This document shows, in pieces, positions 1 through 7,371 of a stretch of 64,000 nucleotides of DNA. The notes under the pieces are model-generated. The model was not told the origin of the DNA. It was given only the letters and a program-made list of their open reading frames with translations, and searched no databases. The translations under genes and the position numbers were made by a program. This DNA comes from Limnohabitans sp. TEGF004 (GTDB lineage: Bacteria; Pseudomonadota; Gammaproteobacteria; Burkholderiales; Burkholderiaceae_C), in contig NZ_AP027056.1 in assembly GCF_027924965.1 (NCBI RefSeq), forward strand, positions 1,302,001 through 1,366,000, written 5' to 3'. Within the stretch, counting starts at the first letter, position 1. Each line of letters opens with the position of its first letter.

Positions 1-1323
1 CTGCCACGTGCCGTTGAGGCGAATTTTGTTGAAGACGCCTTCGGTTTTGACGGTGTTTTTGTCGGTTTGCTGACTCAAGGAGCCATCGAGGTTGATGTCA
101 CCGTGCGAAAGCTGTAACGCATAAGTTCCCGTTCCGCCGCCTGGGTTGATGTCACGGTAGAAGCCAGAGACTTGCGCCGACATGACTTTGGCTTCGTAGT
201 CAGACATGATCAGCCCTTGGGCTGAGGTGTTTTGGAACTTTTTGGTATCTGCGGCAAGGGTGACAGTTGCACTGCGGTCATCTGCACGCAAGAGTGGGTA
301 GATGAATTCCATGCCTTTGGTGACGGCTCTACCAAAAGCGCCAACCATGCCCTGCTCGCCAACGACCACTTCGTAGCTCATGGCGGATGTGTTCAAGCCC
401 ATGCGCCAGCCATCGGTTCCGACGGGGAGGCTGTAGGCCAAACGGGCGTAATTGCTGCCTTGGGTGTGCACAGCCACGACGTTGAGCAAGTCGCCCAAGT
501 CATTGGGGTTGAACCAATTGAGGGTGATGAGGGTGCGGATGGCACCTGTTGAGCGAGAGCCCGCGTTGTCAATGCTGAGTTCAGCTTGACGGGTACGGCC
601 TTGGTAGAGCTTGAGCAACAGCTCGGTTTCGCCAGCCTCTCGGCCTTGGCGCAGCGAGCCTTGCACGTTGACGCCTGGCACATCGTTGGCCAAGGCCAAA
701 GCGCGGCCCAGTGACTGGGTGTTGAGCGGCTCGCCTGGTTTTTGTTGGGATTCAATCAGCGCGGTGACGTGGGCTTGGGTGTTGGGCAAGTCAGCGAGTT
801 CTTGCTCGATTTCGACCTTGGAGAACACGGATTCAATGACGTCGACGGTCAAAACGCCTTCGTTCAGGTCTTGCGGCGGCAGGATGGCGCGGGCCAAGTA
901 GTTGTTTTTGCGGTAGTACGACTCGACCACCATGCCGATTTCGAGCATTTGCTCGTAGGTCATGGGGCTGTTGATGAAGGGTTCGACGATGCCCTTGAGC
1001 TCCATGTCGCCCAGAATCGTGACGCCAGTGAACTGGATGGTTTTGAGCGTGATGAGTGCTTTGGCGGCCTGTTCGACCTCCTGCTGCTCCACCATTTTGT
1101 CCATGGCGGCATCGACCAAATTGCGTGGCTGCTTGGGTTTGGCGAAGGATTTGCCAGTGACCGCCTCGGCCCACTCGGTGACGGGCAGATCGGTTTTTTC
1201 TTCAATCGCGCGCAGGACTGTGCCTGCGTTTTTGGGTACAACGGGGTCGTAGATCTCTAACGCCCCACCCAAAAGACACAGGAAAACAATCGCAGCAATG
1301 ATTCGCGACCGAGTTAATTTCAC
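1..1323 (-). CDS. TpsB/FhaC/ShlB-family outer membrane transporter, 3' end cut by window
   Basis: The reading frame is open for 441 codons from a GTG at 1323 to the window edge, so the C-terminus is missing. The start was chosen because it gives a good signal peptide (MKLTRSR, then a hydrophobic stretch ending near LLGGA). Residues about 75-155 look like one POTRA domain, including the signature of a tyrosine-rich helix followed by a strand (VESYYRKNNYLARAILP). Residues about 160-230 look like a second POTRA, and beta-barrel strands follow from about 235 (IDNAGSRSTGAIR). This is the canonical TpsB layout: such proteins sit in the outer membrane and export a partner exoprotein (TpsA) or a related substrate. 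It is the last visible gene of the adhesin/T1SS cluster, 90 nt after a POTRA-only gene. No clear Shine-Dalgarno is seen. Which substrate it exports is unknown; a partner could lie to the left of the window. Confidence 0.8.
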   Translation of the reverse strand, partial: MKLTRSRIIAAIVFLCLLGGALEIYDPVVPKNAGTVLRAIEEKTDLPVTEWAEAVTGKSFAKPKQPRNLVDAAMDKMVEQQEVEQAAKALITLKTIQFTGVTILGDMELKGIVEPFINSPMTYEQMLEIGMVVESYYRKNNYLARAILPPQDLNEGVLTVDVIESVFSKVEIEQELADLPNTQAHVTALIESQQKPGEPLNTQSLGRALALANDVPGVNVQGSLRQGREAGETELLLKLYQGRTRQAELSIDNAGSRSTGAIRTLITLNWFNPNDLGDLLNVVAVHTQGSNYARLAYSLPVGTDGWRMGLNTSAMSYEVVVGEQGMVGAFGRAVTKGMEFIYPLLRADDRSATVTLAADTKKFQNTSAQGLIMSDYEAKVMSAQVSGFYRDINPGGGTGTYALQLSHGDINLDGSLSQQTDKNTVKTEGVFNKIRLNGTWQ

Positions 1324-1338
1324 AAAATGCGTACTAAA

Positions 1339-1355
1339 ACAACCATAAGGGTTGT
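1339..1355 (-). other. Inverted repeat between POTRA-only gene and tpsB-like gene
   Basis: A perfect 6-bp inverted repeat (ACAACC and GGTTGT around a 5-nt loop) lies just upstream of the GTG start at 1323. On the minus strand it is followed by TTTTAG. It could be a weak attenuator or an mRNA-processing hairpin; it is too short to call a terminator. Confidence 0.3.
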
Positions 1356-1395
1356 CTTAATGCAAGTTCTGTGCCTTGCTGTTTTTTGACGGTTT

Positions 1396-1411
1396 TGTAG
1401 GGGTTTGTAGG
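1396..1411. promoter_or_regulatory. CCTACA-N4-CCTACA element upstream of the truncated tpsB-like gene
   Basis: Two TGTAGG hexamers on the plus strand (1396-1401 and 1406-1411) repeat with a 10-bp period. Read toward the tpsB-like gene they are CCTACA-N4-CCTACA. The same arrangement occurs at 42657-42672 in front of the adhesin. Direct hexamer repeats one helical turn apart are typical of operators for OmpR/PhoB-like regulators; assigning a regulator here is inference. Confidence 0.4.
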
Positions 1412-1413
1412 CT

Positions 1414-1857
1414 TTATCGCGCGCTAGACGGCATGTTCTCTAGGATTTGAACCGTCAGTTCAGATTGAGAAAGGTCTTGCTGAGGGATATACACACGCAC
1501 CAACCAACCTGAGCGGCGATAAGCCTGAGTCACCGTATCGGTCAAATGCTCCAGCTCGTGTTGGTTCAGCGGGCGAACAAGATAAGGCTGAGCGATCGCT
1601 TGGAGCTGGTCACTCGACAGCAACTTGGCGCCTAAGAACTTAATCTTCTTTGGGTTCACGAGGCTGGCCTGTGTCAAGGTCATCGCGGGTGGCAGCAACT
1701 CAAGACGTTGCGCCTGACGCTGGGTTTGATCGAACTTGAGCATTTGCTCGTTTTGGCGCATCAAAGCGCCTGCATCTGGCAAGGTCTGAGCCTGCACCAT
1801 CCCCGCCGCGCACCAGCACAGCACCGTGATGGGACGCATAAATGTTGTGTTCACCAT
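1414..1857 (-). CDS. Secreted POTRA-only protein (TpsB N-terminal-like), second copy
   Basis: This 147-aa protein has a signal peptide ending near VQAQ and a mature N-terminus PDAGALMRQNEQ. That resembles the N-terminal plug helix of ShlB/FhaC transporters. One POTRA domain follows (about residues 65-142), with the closing helix and strand YRRSGWLVRVYIP and a final ELTVQILE strand. The protein then stops: there is no second POTRA and no barrel. It closely parallels the 145-aa product at 4306-4743. Like that one it directly precedes a TpsB-type gene. The start at 1857 has AAGGG six bases upstream; an alternative ATG lies at 1839. A periplasmic helper that completes the POTRA set of the neighbouring transporter is the obvious inference, but it is untested. 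Confidence 0.75.
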   Translation of the reverse strand: MVNTTFMRPITVLCWCAAGMVQAQTLPDAGALMRQNEQMLKFDQTQRQAQRLELLPPAMTLTQASLVNPKKIKFLGAKLLSSDQLQAIAQPYLVRPLNQHELEHLTDTVTQAYRRSGWLVRVYIPQQDLSQSELTVQILENMPSSAR

Positions 1858-1866
1858 GTGGTGCCC

Positions 1867-2337
1867 TTAATTTTTAAAGCTTTTGACAAATTGGTCCACG
1901 TCGACACATTCGGCCAATTCGGCTTCCAGCACCTGGTCCCCTGAAATATGAGCGCCATGCTTGACCCAGTTGTCGTTCATGCGCTGGCTGTAGCTTTCAG
2001 ACAAGTGTTTGACAGCCAGAGAAACGGTTTCCATGGTTTTTTTGCTTTTGCGCCCCTGCTTGCGGTCGAGTTCAACGTCCACACGCTCAGACAAAACCAT
2101 GTAGTTGTTGGCCAAGCTTTCGTATTTTTTGGCCATGTCGCTTTGTTTTTTGCGCACCAAGAGCGCCGACACATTGAGCTGCAAGGCCGCACACCGACGG
2201 TAGAGGTAAGACACGCGACCCATGTCGTTGGTGTCTCGAAAGCGGCTTCGGACCTCGTCGAAGCTGGGCCAAGGTTCAGCGGCAGTCAGCGGTGGGGAGA
2301 CCAGAATCAGGGCAAGACAGGCGAGCTTGAATTTCAT
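1867..2337 (-). CDS. Exported 156-aa protein of unknown function
   Basis: I do not recognise this family. The protein begins with a clear signal peptide (MKFKLACLALILVSPPLTAA). The mature part is about 136 residues, charged and probably mostly helical, with a basic stretch (RKQGRKSKKT) and two mature cysteines (YRRCAAL and LAECVDV) that could form a disulfide in the periplasm. It lies between the two POTRA/TpsB cassettes, 30 nt after the first transporter and 9 nt before the second POTRA-only gene, so it is almost certainly co-transcribed. A periplasmic accessory role in secretion or surface assembly is inferred from position only. Confidence 0.7.
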   Translation of the reverse strand: MKFKLACLALILVSPPLTAAEPWPSFDEVRSRFRDTNDMGRVSYLYRRCAALQLNVSALLVRKKQSDMAKKYESLANNYMVLSERVDVELDRKQGRKSKKTMETVSLAVKHLSESYSQRMNDNWVKHGAHISGDQVLEAELAECVDVDQFVKSFKN

Positions 2338-2367
2338 GCCTCATTCTCTCCTGTGCGCGCATCAGTT

Positions 2368-4209
2368 TTAGAAACGTGACTCCAGCGAGACCCAGAAGCG
2401 GTTGCGATCGTATTGGCCGCTGTGGCCGCGTGGCATGGCGGCGGTGTCAGGCTCATCGCCAAGGCGGTGGGCCCAAGTGCCTCGGAGGGTGGCACCCGTA
2501 TCCAAGCGGTGCGTCAGACTCAGGCCATAACCTTGCAAGGTGGCGCTGTTGTTGGCAGGTGCACCTGGTGCGCTGCCATCGTGCCAAGCACGCACATGGC
2601 CACGGTCATAGAACTCAGACAACGTGGTGTTGGCCGTGAGTTTTTGCCTGAATTCAAAAGTCACCAACTCGCCATCGCTGCCCATGCCCTCGCCGACCCC
2701 GTAAGCTCGCACGCCCAAAGGGCCACCCAAGTAGATTTTTTCAGAGCCATCGAGGTTCTTGCTGGCGCGTTGAAGCGTCAAGCCGGTATAAAACGCATGG
2801 ACACCACCCAAGGGCTGGAATACCGAAGCGCTCAAACGAAACTTGGAAAACTCTCCCGCCGTTTGTTCGCCACTGAGATCGGCGGCTTCGTTGGGCGATC
2901 CCGCCATGTCGACCGTGCCCTTCGAGAACATAGCGTCGTAAGAGAAGACCGCACCGCCGGGCACCATCTCGCGCTCAAAGCCTTTGAACTTGATGCCCAT
3001 GACTTTGGTGTCGTAGTAGGCCGAATCGGTGAAGGTGGCGGCTGTGGTGTGGATGGACTTGACGTCGTAATGCAATCCTAAAGTGCTCAACTGGTTGGGG
3101 CTATTGACCAGGTCGTAGGCCAATAACAGGCCCTTTTTGATGCCGTCACCGCTGAGGTTGACCGCGTTTTGCAAGTCGTTGACCACATCGAAATTGAAGC
3201 TAGATAGGTTCGCGCCAAGCTTGAGGCCATCCAAGCCGGTGGTCCAGTTGTAGGCCATTTGCAGGTATTGGCTGCCTTGCGACTTCAAGCCTTGCAACGA
3301 CAAGGTGTCGCCTTTGGACAAGGTGTCATTCCATACCAAGCCAGCCCCGATGCGGTTGCTGCCTGTGGAAGAGTAACCATAGTTGTCAAACAGCAGTTCG
3401 TACTGGCGGGACTTGTGGGCGTATTGTTTCAAGATGAATGCCGTTTCGGCATCTTCTTGGCTCTCGCCCGATTTGGGGCTTGGCATCGGCACGTTGGGCG
3501 ACATCTCTGCAAACTTGGTCACCACGCTGGCATCTTCGCTGACTTCTAGTTTCGCCACTTGCGAGACAGCCACAGGCGCTGGGGCTGGCACAGGCGCTGA
3601 CGTTACTGGCGGCGGTGACAGCATGTGCATGGGCATGGGCTCTGGTGTCACCATGGTGGTCAGCGCTTTGTCGAGCTGTGCGGGTTTGATTTGGCTCTCG
3701 ATGACGCCCACTTTGAGCACCCCATCTTCACGCGCCAAAGCACCCACCAAGGTCGCACGCGCAACCATGTTGTGGTTTTGGTAGTGCTTAGAGATCTGCG
3801 CCGGAATGGCCATCGCTTGTTCAATGGTGAGCTCTTGGCCCACAAACTCGCTGACCACGCCTTTGAGTTCGGCTTGACTGAAGGCTGTTGCGCCTTCAAA
3901 TTTAATCTCACGAACAATGAGCTTGATGTCTTGCGCCTGAGGCGCTTTCACCTTGGCCACTGAAACTGGGGCAGCCGCTGGCGCTGTCACTGGCGCAGCG
4001 GCAGGCGCGCTGGCTTGTGCTTGCACCGACTCTGGCACAGGTTCATCAGCCGCCTTGATTTCTTCCACCATGTCTGGCACGGGCGCCGACGCCACCACGG
4101 GTGTGGGCGGTACGTTTCGAAAACTGTCGAGCTGACCCGTGGCATCCAAGGCCAAATAAATGCCGACGCTGGCAGCAGTGAGGGTCAGAAGGACTGGTAG
4201 TTTTTTCAT
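2368..4209 (-). CDS. TpsB/ShlB-like outer membrane transporter with one POTRA and a long linker
   Basis: The 613-aa product starts at MKKLPVLL (4209). A GTG at 4242 would add 11 residues, but the ATG gives a better signal sequence. After the signal or anchor (about residues 4-22) comes an Ala/Pro/Val-rich stretch (to about 95), one POTRA domain (about 96-190, containing IKFEGATAFSQ and VGVIESQIKP), and a second Pro-rich linker (about 190-260). The rest is a 16-strand-type beta barrel ending in aromatic SRF, as expected for BAM-assembled proteins. The conserved barrel motif of the family appears as LGGPLGVRAYG, where the usual VRGY is VRAY. FYDRG follows, matching the F/YDxG motif. Canonical TpsB proteins carry two POTRAs; here the first seems to be replaced by linker, while a free POTRA protein is encoded immediately upstream (4306-4743). 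Confidence 0.8.
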   Translation of the reverse strand: MKKLPVLLTLTAASVGIYLALDATGQLDSFRNVPPTPVVASAPVPDMVEEIKAADEPVPESVQAQASAPAAAPVTAPAAAPVSVAKVKAPQAQDIKLIVREIKFEGATAFSQAELKGVVSEFVGQELTIEQAMAIPAQISKHYQNHNMVARATLVGALAREDGVLKVGVIESQIKPAQLDKALTTMVTPEPMPMHMLSPPPVTSAPVPAPAPVAVSQVAKLEVSEDASVVTKFAEMSPNVPMPSPKSGESQEDAETAFILKQYAHKSRQYELLFDNYGYSSTGSNRIGAGLVWNDTLSKGDTLSLQGLKSQGSQYLQMAYNWTTGLDGLKLGANLSSFNFDVVNDLQNAVNLSGDGIKKGLLLAYDLVNSPNQLSTLGLHYDVKSIHTTAATFTDSAYYDTKVMGIKFKGFEREMVPGGAVFSYDAMFSKGTVDMAGSPNEAADLSGEQTAGEFSKFRLSASVFQPLGGVHAFYTGLTLQRASKNLDGSEKIYLGGPLGVRAYGVGEGMGSDGELVTFEFRQKLTANTTLSEFYDRGHVRAWHDGSAPGAPANNSATLQGYGLSLTHRLDTGATLRGTWAHRLGDEPDTAAMPRGHSGQYDRNRFWVSLESRF

Positions 4210-4259
4210 GGATAAGAATTCAGTGTGGCTAGAGCTAAGCACGCCCTATGCCAATGCTC

Positions 4260-4277
4260 GTGTCGTGTAATCGACAC
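4260..4277 (-). other. Inverted repeat between POTRA-only gene and tpsB-like gene
   Basis: A perfect 6-bp inverted repeat (GTGTCG and CGACAC, 6-nt loop) lies in the spacer before the TpsB-like gene. A second palindrome, GATCC-tga-GGATC at 4295-4307, overlaps the stop codon of the upstream POTRA gene. This parallels the hairpin in the other POTRA/TpsB spacer and may mark an mRNA-processing or attenuation site. Confidence 0.3.
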
Positions 4278-4305
4278 CAGGTGTGTTTTCTGAAGATCCT
4301 GAGGA

Positions 4306-4743
4306 TCAACGGCTGATCGGATCGGCTTCGATGACTTGCACGACCAAACGTCCACGAGAAAAAGACTGATCGGGGATATAGGCTTTGACCCTGTAGCCCG
4401 AATCTCTGTAAGCCTTGGCGATCGCCGCGCTCACAACAGACAACTTATCGACCAACACACGTTTGCCCACAAAGTCTTTCACCGCCACTTGCAGCTTGTT
4501 GTTTGGTACCAAGGAGTTGCCTTGAATGGTGATGCTGTCAATTTGGACGCTGAAGTCATCTGTCCATCGCAGCTTGGGGTAGTACTCCAGCGCAAAGCCC
4601 TCCTGCTGTGGGGCTGTGCGTGATGACAGCAGGTCTTGATGGTTGGCCATCAGGCTGCCGGCATCGGGCGAGAAACCGTTGGCCTGTGTTGCGCCGCTGG
4701 CCACAACCAGTGCACACAAAAGGCAATAAGCGTGTCGTTTCAT
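4306..4743 (-). CDS. Secreted POTRA-only protein (TpsB N-terminal-like), first copy
   Basis: This 145-aa protein has a signal peptide (MKRHAYCLLCALVVASGATQA). A ShlB-type N-terminal helix motif follows (SPDAGSLMANHQDLL), then one POTRA domain with ITIQGNSLVPNN, the helix/strand pair AYRDSGYRVKAYIP and terminal LVVQVIE. It ends where a TpsB protein would continue into POTRA2 and the barrel. Its AGGAG ribosome site lies inside the last codons of the glycosyltransferase gene, with only 3 nt between the two genes, so translation is probably coupled. It sits in front of the single-POTRA TpsB-like gene. I infer a periplasmic POTRA supplied in trans. A decayed split gene is less likely because both halves keep their own export signals and the same split occurs twice. 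Confidence 0.78.
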   Translation of the reverse strand: MKRHAYCLLCALVVASGATQANGFSPDAGSLMANHQDLLSSRTAPQQEGFALEYYPKLRWTDDFSVQIDSITIQGNSLVPNNKLQVAVKDFVGKRVLVDKLSVVSAAIAKAYRDSGYRVKAYIPDQSFSRGRLVVQVIEADPISR

Positions 4744-4746
4744 AGA

Positions 4747-5988
4747 TCAACTCCTCACGTGAGATAAAAAGTCGACCCACTTAATGAGCTTGGGTAGACA
4801 AATGGAATGCATGTCGTAATAAAACTGAATCTTTTTGCGCGCCTCTTGACCCAGACGTTGTCGAAGGTCGGCGTCGTCTAACAACCGAACGGTCTGATGG
4901 ATCAGCGCCTCTTGGTCAAAAAACGGCATGAGCAAACCGTGTTTGTCATGCTCAATGAACTCTTTGACCGGCTCTGTGTCGCTGCCCACAATGGCGCAAC
5001 CCACGCTCATCGCTTCGAGCAAACTCCAGCTCGCGACAAAGGGATACGTCAGGTACACGTGAACGGTGCTGACTTGCAGCAAGCTCACAAATTGGTTGTG
5101 CGGCAAGTGCCCAACAAAGTGAACACGGGCCCAGTCTTTGTCATCGATCAGCGGTTTGACTTCATCGATGAAGACCTGCTTCCAGTTGGTCTTGCCGGGT
5201 GGCGCTTTGCCGTAACTCACGCCATCACCACCCACGATGACCACTTGCGCATTGGGGCGCTCTTGCAGCAATTTGGGCAAGGCACGCATGAACACGTGAT
5301 AGCCACGGTAAGGCTCTAAGTTGCGATTCGCAAAGGTGATGACCTCGTCATCACGGCCCAACACGCGGCCCGAGCGCAGTGCAAATGTGGCTAAGTTGTT
5401 GGGAGCAATGACCTTGGTGTCAATGCCGTCATGCATGACTTTGATCTTTCCTCGGAAGGGCCAAGGATAGGTATCTGCCTGAAAGTTGGTGGGAGAGATG
5501 GCCGCATCCGCCATGTCAAAGTGCATGACGTTGTTGATGTTCTTCACGCGAAGTCGACAAGCATCGCCTGGGTCTGTGCTTAAGAACTCGGGGTCAAACC
5601 CCACATCGTTGCCTTTTTCGGTGTAGTTCAGTTCACAGTAAAGACCCAGCTTGGTCTGGGGCCACACATCTTTGACAAACAGGCTCTCGCCCCAGCCAGG
5701 ATGTGCCACCACCGCGTCTGGGGTGAAGCCTTGCGCCTTCAATTCCAAACATTTGCGAAACACAGCTTCGCCTCGAATGAGCTTGGTTTCAAAATCTAAG
5801 GCCCATGGATGAACCCCAGTGGCCGTGCCTTTGCTGGGGTGGTAAGCGTGCATGCGCACGCCCATCCATTCGGCGGGCACCTCTTTTTTGAGTACCAATG
5901 CATGCACCTCGTGGCCGTCTTTGACCAAAGCCGGCGCGAGGTGTAGAAATTGACCAGGAAAGTTTTGATGAATGAATAAGATCTTCAT
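4747..5988 (-). CDS. Family-4 (GT-B) glycosyltransferase of the adhesin operon
   Basis: The 413-aa product starts MKILFIHQNFPGQF, the N-terminal pattern of GT4-type enzymes. It has a C-terminal nucleotide-sugar domain (about residues 190-400) containing DGIDTKV, TFANRNLEPYRG, VVIVGGDG, HNQFVSLLQVSTVHVYLTYP and LLEAMSVGCAIVGSD. The last two are the acceptor/donor loop and the EX7E-like region. The start codon overlaps the TolC-type gene stop as ATGA, so it is translated with the secretion genes. The protein has no signal peptide and should be cytoplasmic. Its place inside a T1SS adhesin operon suggests it glycosylates the adhesin or another operon product before export. A role in surface polysaccharide is the alternative. 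Confidence 0.85.
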   Translation of the reverse strand: MKILFIHQNFPGQFLHLAPALVKDGHEVHALVLKKEVPAEWMGVRMHAYHPSKGTATGVHPWALDFETKLIRGEAVFRKCLELKAQGFTPDAVVAHPGWGESLFVKDVWPQTKLGLYCELNYTEKGNDVGFDPEFLSTDPGDACRLRVKNINNVMHFDMADAAISPTNFQADTYPWPFRGKIKVMHDGIDTKVIAPNNLATFALRSGRVLGRDDEVITFANRNLEPYRGYHVFMRALPKLLQERPNAQVVIVGGDGVSYGKAPPGKTNWKQVFIDEVKPLIDDKDWARVHFVGHLPHNQFVSLLQVSTVHVYLTYPFVASWSLLEAMSVGCAIVGSDTEPVKEFIEHDKHGLLMPFFDQEALIHQTVRLLDDADLRQRLGQEARKKIQFYYDMHSICLPKLIKWVDFLSHVRS

Positions 5989-7361
5989 CGCACCAACAGC
6001 TCGTTACCGACCAGCTCTTTGACCGCTTTGTCAATCGACTGGATTGGGATTTCGAACTTGCCTTGGTCCAAGTTCAGTGACTCGATGTCCAGCTTGCCCA
6101 ATGCGCTCAACAGTCGGTAACTGCCCAACTTCGCATCCATCGAGGCGTTGACTTTGTTGGCCAGCAGGCCAAAGTGTTCAACCTCAGAGTCCAAAACAGC
6201 CAACGCGGTTTCTTTGCCTGCGTCACGCAAACGCTTACGACCGCGCATCACGCCTTGTGAGGTTTTGACCGCAGATTCCAACAGATCCAAACGCTCCAGG
6301 CCTTTTTTGTATTGGTTCCACGCCACACGCACGGACTCTTTGGTCTTGTTGTTGACGTTCTTCTCTTTTTCAGCGCTTTCACGGTAGTCATAGGCAGCCG
6401 CTTGAGCGCGGCTGATGGTCTCGCGACCCGCAAAGATGTTCCAGCTCATCTTGAGCAAAACAGAGTCTTCGTCTTTGCGGTAAAGCTGGCCTGCATCGCG
6501 TTCGCGGTTATGGGTTCCCACCAAGTCGACGTTGGGCATGAAGCCAGCGTTTTCCATGCTGATGAGTCGATAGGTTCGCTCGGTGGCAAGTCTTGCGCCT
6601 GCCAGTCGGGGGTTGTTTTCGGCTGCTTCGTCAGTCGCCGCATCGACAGAGGCAGGCATGCGAGATTTGATGATGTCCACATCTTCAAATAACTTCAGGT
6701 CGGGGCTTTTGCCAAACACCTGTTCGTAGCCCGAGACGGCATCACGCAAGCCCTGCTCGTAAATCACACGGCGCTCGCGCACGATTTGCAGACGGGTAGC
6801 CGCTTGCAACTCGTCCACGATGACACCACCGCCACGCTCCACGCGTTGCTTCTCCATCTCGAGCTGGCGCTTGGTCGTCTCTTCGTTGATTTCGCTCAAG
6901 CTGATGAGCATTTTGTTTTTCAACACGTTGATGTAGGCCGTGATCGCTTCGAGCAGCACCTCTTGTGAGGTGGCGCTACGGTCGGCGTCTTTCATCTGGC
7001 GTTCAATCTTGGCGACACCCGTGGTGGCCAAGGTGCGCCCCCCGTTGAACAGGTTTTGCGTCACCGTCACAGATTGCTTTTTGCGTTGCAAGTCGCTGGC
7101 TTGTGGGGTGGAGCTGGGCTGACCCGAGGCGTAAGGGGTGGTGGTGATTTTTTCGGAGCCACTTTCAGCCCCCACATCCACCTTGGGCAACCAGCCTGCT
7201 TTGGCGGCCGTTTCACGTTTTTCGGCTGCGGTGACCGCAAAGCTGGTGGCTCGCAGCATGGGGTGGTTGTCGCGCAGGTAAATCAACTCAGACTGCAAGT
7301 CAGCGGCAATGGATTGCGAACCGAGGCAGGCAATGGCGATTGAAATGATGTGCTTTTTCAT
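5985..7361 (-). CDS. TolC-type outer membrane efflux protein of the T1SS
   Basis: This 458-aa protein has a signal peptide (MKKHIISIAIACLGSQSIAA) and the two-repeat helical layout of TolC/LapE-like outer membrane channels. The repeats start near LRDNHPMLRATSFAV and near AAENNPRLAGARLA, each with the N-P-x-L pattern at a repeat boundary. The length fits the family (430-490 aa). It forms the outer membrane and periplasmic tunnel that docks with the HlyD adaptor and ABC exporter encoded directly upstream. GAGAG about 8 nt upstream of the ATG serves as ribosome site, and the gene starts 10 nt after the hlyD-like stop. The operon thus carries its own dedicated channel. Confidence 0.9.
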   Translation of the reverse strand: MKKHIISIAIACLGSQSIAADLQSELIYLRDNHPMLRATSFAVTAAEKRETAAKAGWLPKVDVGAESGSEKITTTPYASGQPSSTPQASDLQRKKQSVTVTQNLFNGGRTLATTGVAKIERQMKDADRSATSQEVLLEAITAYINVLKNKMLISLSEINEETTKRQLEMEKQRVERGGGVIVDELQAATRLQIVRERRVIYEQGLRDAVSGYEQVFGKSPDLKLFEDVDIIKSRMPASVDAATDEAAENNPRLAGARLATERTYRLISMENAGFMPNVDLVGTHNRERDAGQLYRKDEDSVLLKMSWNIFAGRETISRAQAAAYDYRESAEKEKNVNNKTKESVRVAWNQYKKGLERLDLLESAVKTSQGVMRGRKRLRDAGKETALAVLDSEVEHFGLLANKVNASMDAKLGSYRLLSALGKLDIESLNLDQGKFEIPIQSIDKAVKELVGNELLVR

Positions 7362-7371
7362 ATGAACTCTC

